Shown: in pieces, positions 1-8,708 of the stretch | Position numbering within the stretch: position 1 is the stretch's first letter | How the letters are laid out: each line of letters begins with the position of its first letter | DNA from: VRUE01 sp963764365 | GTDB taxonomy: Bacteria > Actinomycetota > Thermoleophilia > Solirubrobacterales > 70-9 | Assembly: GCA_963764365.1 (NCBI GenBank) | Contig: CAVXSI010000022.1 | Coordinates: 124,001 to 188,000, forward strand | Direction of reading: 5' to 3' | Length of the DNA stretch: 64,000 nt | Notes under the pieces: model-generated | Database searches by the model: none | Seen by the model: only the letters and a program-made list of their open reading frames with translations | Told to the model about the DNA's origin: nothing | Position numbers and translations under genes: made by a program

Positions 1-15
1 TTCGACGAGGGTGAG

Positions 16-38
16 CCGGTCTTCATGGGAGACCGGCT
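16..38. other. Short hairpin at the left edge
   Basis: An 8-bp perfect inverted repeat (GCCGGTCT / AGACCGGC) with a 7-base loop lies just beyond the tatA stop codon, on the side where tatA transcription would end. There is no T run, so it is not a convincing terminator. The loop contains an ATG on the minus strand at 24-26 that could open a further leftward gene, but only 26 bases of it are present. Confidence 0.3.
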
Positions 39-64
39 TGACGCGGCGGGGCATCCGCCCTCGG

Positions 65-295
65 CTACGGCCGCTTGTGGGCGACCGGCTCCTCGCGGGG
101 CGCGGCCGGCTCACGCTCGCCGGCCTCGATCTCTGCCGGCGGCGGCTCGTCGTTCTCGCCGCTCAGCGAGCCTTTGAACTCGCGGATGCCCTTGCCGAGC
201 GAATGCCCCAGCTCCGGCAGCCGTTTCGGGCCGAAGACCACCAGGGCGATGATCAGGACGACGACTATCTCCAGGGGACCGATGTTTCCGAGCAT
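65..295 (-). CDS. tatA: Sec-independent translocase component TatA/TatE
   Basis: This 76-residue protein is the pore-forming subunit of the twin-arginine system, which exports folded proteins across the membrane. Visible: a short N-terminal membrane helix (about residues 5-20), the conserved FGPKRLPELG hinge at about 21-30, an amphipathic helix to about residue 45, and a charged, proline- and glutamate-rich tail. Length and layout are normal for the family. It starts at ATG, and GNIGPLEIVV is the usual N-terminus. It is transcribed away from the zinc-ribbon gene, with about 138 bp between the two starts. The Rieske protein in this window has an RRRAF segment before its membrane helix and is a plausible Tat client (inference). 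Confidence 0.93.
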   Translation of the reverse strand: MLGNIGPLEIVVVLIIALVVFGPKRLPELGHSLGKGIREFKGSLSGENDEPPPAEIEAGEREPAAPREEPVAHKRP

Positions 296-433
296 CGACC
301 CATGGTAGCGGGCGCCGGGGGCGATCGGATCGTTTCGAATCGGGCGGCGGGCCTACCCGGTAATGGGACTTTCTCGGGATTTCGCGGAAAAGTGCGGATT
401 GAAACTCGGCCTGGTGTGTTCGATGGATAGGAC

Positions 434-766
434 ATGAGCAATATGAGTCGCACAGGAACGAAGGCGAAGACTGGACTCCACGTCTGTCCCCGGTGCGGCT
501 CGACGCTCGTGCAGCCCGTCCGCTGGGAGCAGACCGCGAGCCGCGAGCACTGGCGCCTCTGGCGCCGCTGCCCGGAGTGCGAGTGGCGCACGGACGGGGT
601 GCACGGCGAGCGCGAGATCGACGCCTACGACGAGTGGCTCGACGACGGGACCGAGCTGCTGACCGGGGAACTCGAGGAGCTCGAGCGCGAGAGCATGCGG
701 CGCGCGGTCGAGACCTTCTCGACGGCGCTCGATGCCGACCTGATCACCGCCGACGACTTCACCTAG
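434..766 (+). CDS. Small zinc-ribbon protein of unknown function
   Basis: A 110-residue soluble protein. Two CPxC-type knuckles, CPRCG near residue 18 and CPEC near residue 47, form a probable zinc ribbon. They are separated by a basic, tryptophan-rich stretch and followed by an acidic helical C-terminal half. I do not recognise a function; the fold would suit nucleic-acid or protein binding. The start is ATG at 434, preceded by ATAGGAC; a second in-frame ATG lies three codons later. The gene is divergent from tatA and followed by a strong inverted repeat at 790-837. Confidence 0.7.
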   Translation: MSNMSRTGTKAKTGLHVCPRCGSTLVQPVRWEQTASREHWRLWRRCPECEWRTDGVHGEREIDAYDEWLDDGTELLTGELEELERESMRRAVETFSTALDADLITADDFT

Positions 767-770
767 GCCC

Positions 771-855
771 TAACCCGCATATGGCGGACGGCCAAATCGG
801 CCCTGTCCATATCTGATTCTCCAGGGCCGATTTGGCCTCAGCACATGGGCGGAAT
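771..855. repeat. Fold-back element, family G, copy 1
   Basis: A perfect 16-bp inverted repeat (arms 790-805 and 822-837, 16-base loop) lies inside a region bounded by AACCCGCATATGGCGGA at 771 and CATGGGCGGAATT at 844. The same two flanking sequences recur at about 21903-21953, so this is a dispersed repeat and not only a terminator. It sits between the 3' ends of the convergent zinc-ribbon and prenyl synthase genes, so it could also end transcription. Confidence 0.6.
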
Positions 856-864
856 TGATGTCGT

Positions 865-1830
865 TCAGCTATACCTTTCGACGACGCCGTCGGCGACGAG
901 GTCGAGCAGCCGGCGCCGTTCCGGCTCGAAGCCGGCGCCCGCGAGCCGGCGCTTCGCTTCGGCGACCATCTCCAGCGCCCGCGCCCGCACGCGCTCCAGC
1001 GCCCCGGTCGCGGCGATCCGCTCGCAGAGCGCCTCGGCGGCGGCCGGGTCGAGCGCGCGGAGATCGGCCGCGGCGAGCTCGGGGTCGCCGCGGGCGGCGA
1101 GGATCAGCGGCAGGGTGACGGTGCCGTCGAGCAGGTCGGTGCCGCGGGCCTTGCCGGTCCGCTGCGGCGGGCCGGCGACGTCGAGGACGTCGTCGAGCAG
1201 CTGGAAGGCGAGGCCGATCGCGGCGCCGAACTCGCCCAGCGCCTGCTCGTCGCGGCCGAGCCGGCAGGCGCATTCGAACAGCGCCCCCGTCTTCAGCCGG
1301 CAGCGCTCGAGATAGCGCTGCTCGCCGACCGAGCCGTCGTAGGCGTCCTGACGCTGCGCCAGCTCGCCCCGCGCGAGCGCCACCGAGGCGGCGGAGAGCA
1401 GCTCGATCGCCCGCAGGTCGCCAGCGCCGGCCAGCAGCGCGAAGGCCCGCGAGAACAGCAGGTCGCCGGTCGCCGTCGCCCGGCCGCGCCCGGAGGCCGC
1501 GGCCACGGTCGGCCGGCCGCGGCGCCGCGGCGCCGCGTCGAGCACGTCGTCGTGGACCAGCGTCGCCATGTGCACCAGCTCGATCGCGCTTGCCGCCCGC
1601 ACCGCGGCCTCGCCCCCCTCCTCGCCGGCGCAGAGCAGCACCAGCATCGGCCGCAGGCGCTTGCCGCCGGCCTCCAGGGTCATCTCGGCGTCACCGGCCA
1701 GCAGCTCCCCGTGCCCGCGGCTCTGCCCCCGCAGCAACTCCTCGACCATCCCCAGCTGCGCCGGCAGCCAGCGGCTCGAGGCGTCGAGCACCGCGGTGAT
1801 CGGCGGCGGGACCGCGGAGTGCCGGGTCAC
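865..1830 (-). CDS. Polyprenyl diphosphate synthase (trans, long chain)
   Basis: A 321-residue enzyme that condenses isopentenyl diphosphate units onto an allylic primer; next to a menaquinone methyltransferase, its product is probably the menaquinone side chain. Visible: GGKRLRP at about 55-61 (substrate lysine/arginine), first aspartate-rich motif DDVLD at 94-98 after LVH, KTG at about 180-182, and second motif DDVLD at 213-217. The residues before the first motif (VHMATLVH) lack the bulky aromatics of short-chain enzymes. Its ATG overlaps the stop of the upstream methyltransferase gene by 4 bp (ATGA), indicating translational coupling. Exact chain length cannot be read from the sequence. 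Confidence 0.92.
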   Translation of the reverse strand: MTRHSAVPPPITAVLDASSRWLPAQLGMVEELLRGQSRGHGELLAGDAEMTLEAGGKRLRPMLVLLCAGEEGGEAAVRAASAIELVHMATLVHDDVLDAAPRRRGRPTVAAASGRGRATATGDLLFSRAFALLAGAGDLRAIELLSAASVALARGELAQRQDAYDGSVGEQRYLERCRLKTGALFECACRLGRDEQALGEFGAAIGLAFQLLDDVLDVAGPPQRTGKARGTDLLDGTVTLPLILAARGDPELAAADLRALDPAAAEALCERIAATGALERVRARALEMVAEAKRRLAGAGFEPERRRLLDLVADGVVERYS

Positions 1831-2567
1831 TCCCGGGTGCCGCTGTGGACGGTGACGATTCCCCCGGCCAGGATCCTGTAGTTGATCCGCTGAAGCCCGG
1901 CGGCGTCCATCTTCTCCGCCAGCCCGCGCGGACCGGGGAATGTGTTCAGCGACTCGGTCAGGTAGGCATAGGCTTCCGGATTGTCGGACAGCTTGCCGAG
2001 AACCGGAGCAAGCCGGTCGAACCAGAGCGAGTAGAAGGTTGAGAAAGGCGGCCGGGTCGGCTTGGTGAACTCAAGGATCACGAGCTTGCCGTTCGGCATC
2101 AGGACGCGAGCCATCTCGCGCAGGCCTTTGTCCCAATCGGCGAAGTTTCGCAGGCCAAAGCCGACCGTCACCGTGTCGAAGCGGCCGTCGTCGTAGGGCA
2201 GGCTCAGCGCGTCAGCCCACTCGAAGCGGACCCCGCCGGCCCCTCGTCGATTTGCCTTTTCGCGGGCCAGATCCAGCATCGGCTCGGAGAAATCGCAGCC
2301 GACCACGTGGCCGTCGGGGGAGACGCGTCCGGCCAGCTCGAAAGTCAGATCGCCGGTTCCGCAGCACACGTCCAGGATCGAAGCGCCCGGCGCAGGCGCG
2401 GCAACGGCGGCGGCGCGTTCTCGCCAGCGATGATGCAGGCCGGCGCTCATCAGCGAGTTCAGCAGGTCGTACCGACCCGCCACGCGATCGAACATTCCCT
2501 GGATCTGCTGAGAGAAGTCCGTTGACTGCCGCGATGGCTTCGTAGCATCGGTCATCGAGGTCTCCAA
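1827..2567 (-). CDS. ubiE: Demethylmenaquinone methyltransferase (UbiE/MenG family)
   Basis: A SAM-dependent C-methyltransferase of 246 residues catalysing the last step of menaquinone synthesis. Family features: FDRVAGRYDLLN near the N-terminus, glycine-rich SAM loop LDVCCGTGDL, an acidic residue in CDFSEPML, and GFGLRNFADWDKGL followed by EFTKP and the ending GGIVTVHSGTR. The start is ATG at 2567; an internal in-frame ATG five codons on (MTDATK) is an alternative. It is the first gene of a two-gene unit with the prenyl synthase. The adjacent bc complex would use the menaquinol made here. Confidence 0.95.
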   Translation of the reverse strand: METSMTDATKPSRQSTDFSQQIQGMFDRVAGRYDLLNSLMSAGLHHRWRERAAAVAAPAPGASILDVCCGTGDLTFELAGRVSPDGHVVGCDFSEPMLDLAREKANRRGAGGVRFEWADALSLPYDDGRFDTVTVGFGLRNFADWDKGLREMARVLMPNGKLVILEFTKPTRPPFSTFYSLWFDRLAPVLGKLSDNPEAYAYLTESLNTFPGPRGLAEKMDAAGLQRINYRILAGGIVTVHSGTRE

Positions 2568-2569
2568 GT

Positions 2570-2695
2570 ATCCAGGTTGTGAAAGTCAAGCAGGTCGGGG
2601 GACGCAGGGAGGTTGGTGAGGGGAGCGCACTTTCGTGCGTGACCCGATCCAGCCGACTGAGGACCCCGAGATGCGCCGACTTGCAGCAACCTGGT
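2570..2695. repeat. Fold-back element, family C, copy 1
   Basis: The inner core (GACGCAGG, then GGGGAGCGCACT, GTGCGTGACCCG, GAGGAC and ATGCGCCG) matches the reverse complement of the element at 9482-9607 with few changes. The outer arms pair imperfectly here (CCAGGTTG near 2572 with CAACCTGG near 2687), unlike the near-perfect arms of other copies. It lies between qcrC and ubiE, both leftward, so it could end the bc transcript or carry the ubiE promoter. Confidence 0.6.
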
Positions 2696-3396
2696 CAGTT
2701 GAGCGAAGAGAGGAAGTCTGCGAGCTCGTTCAGCTTCTTCGGCGGCAGGTTGCGGAAGGACGGCATGATGCTCGGGCCGATCTCGACCGAGCGGACGATC
2801 GCCGCGCGCGGGATCCGCGAGGCGATGTGCGTCAGTTCCGGGCCCGGCCCGTTGTTGCCGTTGTCGCCCAGCTTGTGGCAGGCCAGGCAGCCCGCGCCGG
2901 CGACCACCTCCTTGCCGGCCTCGTACCGCGGCGCGACTTTGAGGTCGATCTGGGTCGGCGAGCCGGCGACCGCGCCGGAGTAGGTCAGGTAGGCCATCGC
3001 GGCGATCGTCAGCGCCCCGGCGGTGCTGGCGATCGGCCGGCGGATCGGGTTGCGCTCCGGGCCGCGATCGTAGAACGGCAGCAGCAGCAGCAGGGCCATG
3101 CAGATCGTCGGGATGCCGATCGTCGCGATCGGGACCAGCTCCGGCGGTTTCAGCACCCGCAGGAGCTCGAAGAGGAAGAAGAAGTACCACTCGGGCCGCG
3201 GCACGTAGGTGGTCGAGGTCGGGTCCGCCTTGGGACCCTGCTCGGCGCCGAAGATGATCGACATCGCGATGATCACGCCGACGACCAGCAGCGCCATCGC
3301 CGTGTCCTTCAGCACCGCGTAGGGGAAGAAGGGCTTGCCCTTCTTCTTCAGCAGCTCGTACTCCTCGAGGTAGGCCTGCTTGTCGGTGGCCTTCAC
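2695..3396 (-). CDS. qcrC: Cytochrome bc complex: subunit IV fused to cytochrome c (QcrC type)
   Basis: A 233-residue fusion. The N-terminal half is the C-terminal part of cytochrome b (subunit IV) with membrane helices and the quinol-site PEW motif (residues 68-70, in RPEWYFFFLF). The C-terminal half is a c-type cytochrome with one heme site C170-x-x-C173-H174 and a probable axial Met211 in SIMPSF. It passes electrons from menaquinol to a terminal oxidase. I chose GTG at 3396: it gives a GTGA overlap with the qcrB stop and the natural start of the domain; the open frame extends further upstream only as a shadow of qcrB. Subunit IV fused to cytochrome c is the Bacillus QcrC arrangement. Confidence 0.9.
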   Translation of the reverse strand: MKATDKQAYLEEYELLKKKGKPFFPYAVLKDTAMALLVVGVIIAMSIIFGAEQGPKADPTSTTYVPRPEWYFFFLFELLRVLKPPELVPIATIGIPTICMALLLLLPFYDRGPERNPIRRPIASTAGALTIAAMAYLTYSGAVAGSPTQIDLKVAPRYEAGKEVVAGAGCLACHKLGDNGNNGPGPELTHIASRIPRAAIVRSVEIGPSIMPSFRNLPPKKLNELADFLSSLN

Positions 3397-4286
3397 GCGG
3401 ACTGCCCTCCGTCGGCCCCGTTGGCGCCGGCATCCAGCCGCGAGACGGGCGCGGCGACCTTCGGCTTCTTGGCGTGCAGCCAGGGCGGCGCCGTCGTGCC
3501 GAGCTTGACGACGAGGTACATGTGGGCGCCGATCAGGGCGATGATCGCGCCGGGGACGAGCAGCATGTGGATCGAGTAGAAGCGCGACAGGGTGGTCGCG
3601 CCCAGCTCCGGCCCGGCGCGCAGGAAGTCGCTCAGGTAGGGGCCGACGATCGGGCCGGTGCCGTTGATGTTGATGCCGACGACCGAGGCCCAGAAGGAGC
3701 GCTGGTCGAACGGCAGCAGGTAGCCGGTGAAGGCCATCGTCATCGTCAGGATCAGGAGCACCACGCCGATCACCCAGTTGAGCTCGCGCGGGTACTTGTA
3801 GGCGCCGAAGAAGAAGGTCCGGCCCATGTGCAGGAAGACGAGGATGACCATCACGCTCGATCCCCACTTGTGCATCCCGTGCACGAGCTGACCGAGCGGG
3901 ACCTCGTTGTTGATGTGCGCGATCGAGGCGTAGGCCTGGGTCGTCGACGGCGTGTAGAACATCGCCAGGAAGACGCCGGTCACCGCCTGGACGATGAAGG
4001 CGAACAGCGTCGCCGAGCCGAGCGTGTAGAACCAGTTGGTCCCCTTCGGCACCTTGCGGTAGAGCATTCCGGTGAGGAAGCCGGTGGCCGCGGTGCGCTG
4101 GTCGACCCAGGCGAGCATGTCGGCGGGCGCGTCCTTGGCGCGGTCGCCGACCCGCTGCGCGTCGGAGGGGCGCTCGGGCGGAGCCGTCTTCAGATCCGCG
4201 GGGGCCGGGCCCTTGGCGGCGCCGTTGCCCTGGCCGGGCTTGGCCGGCTTGCGGAGCGGGGCGGGGATCAGCGAGTCGAGTTTCAT
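3393..4286 (-). CDS. qcrB: Cytochrome b N-terminal subunit (b6 type) of the menaquinol:cytochrome c reductase
   Basis: A 297-residue membrane protein equal to the heme-bearing half of cytochrome b. The four bis-histidine heme ligands are visible at H139, H153, H240 and H255; the spacings 14/87/15 are those of cytochrome b6. Four main helices follow a long Pro/Ala-rich N-terminal extension of about 55 residues. The quinol-binding half is in the overlapping downstream gene, so cytochrome b is split as in Bacillus and in b6f complexes, not single-chain as in Mycobacterium. The start is ATG at 4286, 13 bp after the Rieske stop. Gene order qcrA-qcrB-qcrC suggests one operon. Confidence 0.94.
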   Translation of the reverse strand: MKLDSLIPAPLRKPAKPGQGNGAAKGPAPADLKTAPPERPSDAQRVGDRAKDAPADMLAWVDQRTAATGFLTGMLYRKVPKGTNWFYTLGSATLFAFIVQAVTGVFLAMFYTPSTTQAYASIAHINNEVPLGQLVHGMHKWGSSVMVILVFLHMGRTFFFGAYKYPRELNWVIGVVLLILTMTMAFTGYLLPFDQRSFWASVVGININGTGPIVGPYLSDFLRAGPELGATTLSRFYSIHMLLVPGAIIALIGAHMYLVVKLGTTAPPWLHAKKPKVAAPVSRLDAGANGADGGQSA

Positions 4287-4299
4287 CGTTCAGCCTGCC

Positions 4300-4977
4300 T
4301 CAGCCGCTCGGCGGCGGGAAGGTGTCGGGCCGCGGCGGGTAGAGGTATTCCCAGACGCCGCCGGTGAACTCGCCGGGGTCGCGGGCGCGGACAGGTTCGA
4401 GCTGGTTGGTGACGCTGTAGCGGGGGCCGAGCTCGACCTGGCCGTTGCGGATCCGGGCCTGGAAGTGGTCGAGCGGGCGCACCGGCGGGCCGCCGATCCG
4501 CTCGCCCTGGAAGTTGTAGACGCCGCCGTGGCAGGGGCAGATGAAGTTGCCGGCCGCCTCGACGAAGCGGACCGGGCAGCCGAGATGGGCGCAGCGGTTG
4601 GAGACGGCGACCATTTCCTTCGGGTTCTCGCCGAGCTGCTTCGATCCCCTGCGGACGTAGGCGGTGACCTTGCCGGCATCGCCGATCCCCGGCGTTTCGG
4701 TGAAGACGACCTGGCGGTAGGTGTCCTCGACGAAGTCGCCGACCGGCCCGACCGTCTCCCAGCGCTCCTTGCCGCGGTGGAAGATCGGCGCCACCGCGAA
4801 GCCGACCGCGGGCAGGACGATCGCCGCGCCGGCGACGCCGCCGAGGGCCTGCACCCCGACCGTGAAGGCGCGCCGACGGGTCATCGACTCGCCCTCGAAG
4901 TAGCCGGGGGGGTCCGGTTGCGCCCGCTCGGCGCGGGGCAGCTCGGCCCCGTTTTGCTTGTCAGCTGCGTCAGCCAA
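4300..4977 (-). CDS. qcrA: Rieske iron-sulfur subunit of the bc complex
   Basis: A 225-residue membrane-anchored [2Fe-2S] protein that takes an electron from menaquinol. Cluster motifs: C129-A-H131-L-G-C134 and C147-P-C149-H150, with the disulfide cysteines C134 and C149 present. A single membrane helix (about residues 38-62) follows TRRRAF, a Tat-like signal. The start is TTG at 4977 (MADAAD), so the first codons overlap the region upstream of the divergent MMPL gene. It heads the operon qcrA-qcrB-qcrC. Confidence 0.94.
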   Translation of the reverse strand: MADAADKQNGAELPRAERAQPDPPGYFEGESMTRRRAFTVGVQALGGVAGAAIVLPAVGFAVAPIFHRGKERWETVGPVGDFVEDTYRQVVFTETPGIGDAGKVTAYVRRGSKQLGENPKEMVAVSNRCAHLGCPVRFVEAAGNFICPCHGGVYNFQGERIGGPPVRPLDHFQARIRNGQVELGPRYSVTNQLEPVRARDPGEFTGGVWEYLYPPRPDTFPPPSG

Positions 4978-5038
4978 AGTTCCGGAGGTCGTACGGCGCG
5001 GGAGTTTATTGCCTTGGCCGTCCGTTAGCTTTCCCCGG

Positions 5039-8000
5039 GTGACGTTGCGTCATCCGGGGAGGGTGCTGGTCATCGCGATAGTGGCGATCGCGGCGCTTGG
5101 CGTGCTCGGCCGCGATGTCGAGGGCAAGTTGCGGCCGACCTCGCTCAGCGTGCCGGGAACCGAATCGGGCCGCGCCCGGGCGCTGCTGCACCGCTACTTC
5201 GGCGACACGGCTCCGTTCGCGATCCTCCTCCAGGGACCACCGGGGGCGCTCGACAGGCAGGGGCCGGCGCTGATCCGCAGCCTGCGCTCCGATCCCGCCG
5301 TCTCGACGATCTCCCCCTGGGACAAGGGCAGCGTCGCCCGCCTGCGGCCGGGCCCGCGCAAGGCGCTGATCCTGGTCGACTTCCACGTCGACGCCGAGAC
5401 CGCCGTCCGCGACACGGTCCCTTACCTGGACCGCACCCTGGAAGAGCGGATAAGGCCGCCGGTCAGCGCGGCCGAGTCCGGCTACGCCAGCCTCTCGCGG
5501 GCGATCCAGGACGAGTCGGTGCACTCGACCGAAGTCGCCGAGCTGATCGCGATCCCCTTCCTGCTGCTGGTCCTGCTGCTCGTCTTCCGCTCCCCGGTCG
5601 CGGCGGGCATCCCGCTCGCCTTCGGCGCGGTGACGGTGATCTCGTCCCGCGGCGTGTTGGCGATCGCGGCGAACTGGATCGCGATCGACGGCTTCGCCCT
5701 GACCGTCTGCTCGATGATGGGGCTGGCGCTGGGGGTCGACTACGCGCTGCTGATGGTCTCGCGCTTCCGCGAGGAGCTGGCCGCGGGCGTCGAGCCGCAG
5801 GAGGCGGCGCGGATGACCCGCCGCACCGCCGGGCGGACCACCGCCTTCGCCGGCTCGACCCTGTTCCTGGCGATGCTGGTGACCCTGTTCGTGATGCCGG
5901 GCAACCTGCTGCTCTCGCTGGCCGGCACGGCGATCGTCGTCACCGCGATCAGCGTCCTCGTCGCCGCCTTCGTCGGCCCGGCGCTGCTGGTCATGCTGGG
6001 CGACAACGTCAACCGCTGGCGGATCGGTGGCGCCCGCAACGGCGGCGGCGTGATGACCCTGGTCGGCGGCGCGCTCAGCCGGCCCTGGTTGGCGGTGCTG
6101 CTGATCGGCGCCCTGGTGCTGTTCCTGGCGGCGCCGGTGCTGGCGCTGAAGACCGGCCCGCCGAGCGCCGAACAGCTGCCGAGCGCCGACCCCGCCCGCC
6201 AGGAAGCGGAGTTGATCGCCGCCGCCGTCGGCCCTGGGTTCGAAGCGCCGTTCGTGCTCGTCGCCGTCGCCCCGAAGGGGACGATCGCCGACCCCGCCAA
6301 CCTGACGCCGCTGAGCCGCTGGCAGCGGCGGATCTCCCGGGACCCGGCGGTGCAGGCGGTGATCGGGCCGGCCCAGGTCAAGCGCCAGGTCGAACCGCTG
6401 CAGGAAAGCGGCGACGAACTGCTGGCCGGCAAAGGCGAAGCCGACCCGGCGAAGCTGCAGCGGCTGGGGCGCAAGCTCGGCAGTGCCACCAACGGTGTCG
6501 GGCAGCTGCGCTCGGGGCTGTCGAAGGCGGCGTCCGGCGCCGGGCTGCTGGCGACCGGCTCGGGACGGGCCGAAGACGGCGCCAGGCAGATCGAAGGCGG
6601 CCTCTCGCGGGCAGCGTCGGGGGCCGAAAGGGCGGTCGGCGCCACCCGCAGGCTCGCCGACGGCTCCGGCAAGCTGGCCGAAGGCCAGCGCGAGGCGTCG
6701 CTCGGCGCCTTCTCCGTCAAGGGCGCCTCCAGCGACCTGCAGAGCAACCTGCGCGGCAACAGCCTCTCGCGGGCGCGCAAGCTGCGCGGCGAACTGAAGC
6801 AGCTGGCCGCGAGCGACCCGGCGCTGGCCGGCTCCGCGCGCGAAGCGGAACGGCTGGTCGAAGCGATCTCGATCGCCCGCGACGAAGCGATCCGGCTCGA
6901 AGGCCGGTCGAACCGGCTCTACGAAGGGCAGAAGAAGCTGGCCGACGGCGGCGCCGAACTGCACACGGGGGCGGAGAAGCTGGCGCGGGCCGCCGGCTCG
7001 CTGCCGGGCGGCCTCGACCGGCTGAAGGGCGGCACCTCGCAGCTCGCCGACGGGCTCTCGCAGCTCGAAGGCGGCGCCAGCTCGCTGGAAGCGAAGCTGG
7101 CCGAAGGCTTCCAGCGCTCCCAGCCGCTGCAGACCGGCCTGCGCCAGGCCCACGTCAAGGTCGCCGTCAGCGCCGACAACTTCGAACGCAAGGTCGGGCG
7201 CCTGCGCCGCACCTCGCCCGGGATCTTCAACTCCGGCTACTTCGTCCTCTCCGCCCTGCAGGGGCGAAGCGCGCGAGCCGCCAGCGGGCCGGACGGGTGG
7301 TCGACCTCGAACACGGCGGCCAGGCGGCGCAGATCGTCGTCATCCCCCGCTACACCTTCAACACCGCCGGGTCGAAGGCCCTGAACGAACGCCTCAAGGA
7401 CGATGCCCGCGGCCTCGCCGCGGCGACCGGGCAGACCACCGGGGTGACCGGCAGCGCCGCCGAACTGATCGACTACACGACCGTGATCTCCCAGCGGATC
7501 CCGCTGATGATCGCGGTGATCACCCTGGCGACCTTCCTGATCCTGGTCGTGATCCTGCGGGCGCTGCCGCTGGCGGCGATCGCGGTCGGGCTCAACCTGG
7601 TCACGGTCGCGGTCGCCTTCGGCGTCCTCACGCTGCTGTTCGACGTGCCGGCGGGCTGGCCGCTCGGCGGCCACAGCTACGTCGACGCGATCGGCGCCGC
7701 GGGGATCTTCGGAATCATCTTCGGGCTCTCGATCGACTACGCGGTCTTCCTGTTGATGCGGATGCGCGAGCACCACGAGAACGGCGCCTCCAACAAGGAG
7801 GCGATCGAGTTCGGGCTGCAGAAGACGGCGCGGGTGATCACCGGCGCCGCGGCGATCATGATGGCCGTCTTCGTCGCCTTCGCCGGCGCCGACATCGCCA
7901 CCGTCAGCCAGCTCGGCACCGGCCTGACCGTGGCGGTGGTGCTCGACGCGACGGTGATCCGGATCGTCCTGCTGCCGGCGCTGATGCTGCTGATCGGCGA

Positions 8001-8076
8001 TCGGGTCTGGTGGCTGCCGCGCCCGCTGCAGCGAATCCTGCCCCAAATCGATCTTCACGGCTCGCGCGCGGGTTAG
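5039..8076 (+). CDS. MMPL/RND-family transporter (reading frame interrupted near 7261)
   Basis: A large exporter with twelve expected membrane helices in two MMPL halves. The first half has a membrane helix at the N-terminus, an extracytoplasmic loop and helices up to about 6140. Next comes a long alanine/glycine-rich extracytoplasmic region with recurring LxxGxxxLxxG units like those of YhgE/Pip proteins, then the second helix bundle (about 7500-8030). The frame open to 7384 and the frame open from 7297 are joined by one extra G in the GGGG run at 7261-7264: LSALQG then continues as AKRASRQ and VIPRYTFN. I chose GTG at 5039 (VTLRHPGRV), directly before the first helix; an in-frame TTG at 4958 would overlap qcrA. 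Substrate unknown; lipids are typical for the family. Confidence 0.8.
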
Positions 8077-8089
8077 CTAAACGAGAACT

Positions 8090-8114
8090 ACATAGGAACC
8101 TGTGTATTTTTAAT
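8090..8114 (+). terminator. Weak possible terminator after the MMPL gene
   Basis: A 7-bp imperfect inverted repeat (ACATAGG / CCTGTGT, 2-base loop) is followed by ATTTTTAAT, 14 bases after the MMPL stop. The stem is AT-containing and weak. It could equally be an operator or promoter segment for the secreted-protein gene at 8195. Confidence 0.35.
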
Positions 8115-8194
8115 CGCGGGTTTGGGTAGGGGGACCTCCGGCGCGCATCGCCCGGTGGCCGCCCAAAAGCAACGGACGGGGAGGATCGATCAAG

Positions 8195-8704
8195 GTGGGA
8201 AGCTCGTTGAGGAAGTCGTCGCTGCTGATGCTGGGGCTCGCCCTGGTCGCCGCCCTTGCCGTCGCCGCCCCGGTCGCGCTGGCGATCGAAGCCGCGCCGA
8301 CGCGCGAAGAATACGTCGCCAAGGTCGACCCGATCTGCAAGCGGAACTCGGAAGCGAGCTCGAACATCCTCGACGGCGCCGAACAACGGGTCAGGAAGGG
8401 CAAGCTGGTCCCCGCCGGCAAGCAGTTCGTCCGTGCGTCGGCGGCGCTCGGCAAGGCGATCGGCCAGATCGCCGCGGTCCCCAAACCTGCGGCCGATACG
8501 GCCAAGCTGACGAAGTGGATCGGCCAGCTGAAGAACGAGAAGACCTACCTGCGGAAGATCGGCGGCTACCTGAAGGCGGAAAAGAAGGGGCGGGCCTACG
8601 GCCAGGGGCACAAGCTGGAACACGAAAACAGAAAGGCCAAGGCCACGATCGGGGTGGGCTTCGGCTTCCGCTACTGCACGATCAACAAATCGAGCTTCGG
8701 CTGA
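8195..8704 (+). CDS. Secreted alpha-helical protein, unknown function
   Basis: A 169-residue protein with a clear signal peptide: KSS followed by a leucine/alanine-rich core (about residues 9-30) and an AxA-like cleavage region. The mature part is helical and lysine-rich, with TREEYVAKVDPICKRN near the start, AYGQGHKLEHENRKAK near the end, and two cysteines (PICKR and YCTIN) that could form a disulfide. I do not recognise a named family. The start is GTG at 8195, preceded by GGGGAGG at good spacing. Five bases separate it from the next secreted-protein gene, so the two are probably co-transcribed. Confidence 0.75.
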   Translation: MGSSLRKSSLLMLGLALVAALAVAAPVALAIEAAPTREEYVAKVDPICKRNSEASSNILDGAEQRVRKGKLVPAGKQFVRASAALGKAIGQIAAVPKPAADTAKLTKWIGQLKNEKTYLRKIGGYLKAEKKGRAYGQGHKLEHENRKAKATIGVGFGFRYCTINKSSFG

Positions 8705-8708
8705 GTCT

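Noticed and set aside
7255..7390. Programmed frameshifting in the MMPL gene.
   Set aside because: No slippery heptamer or obvious downstream pseudoknot, and the same one-G deficit breaks three unrelated genes, so a technical cause is likelier.
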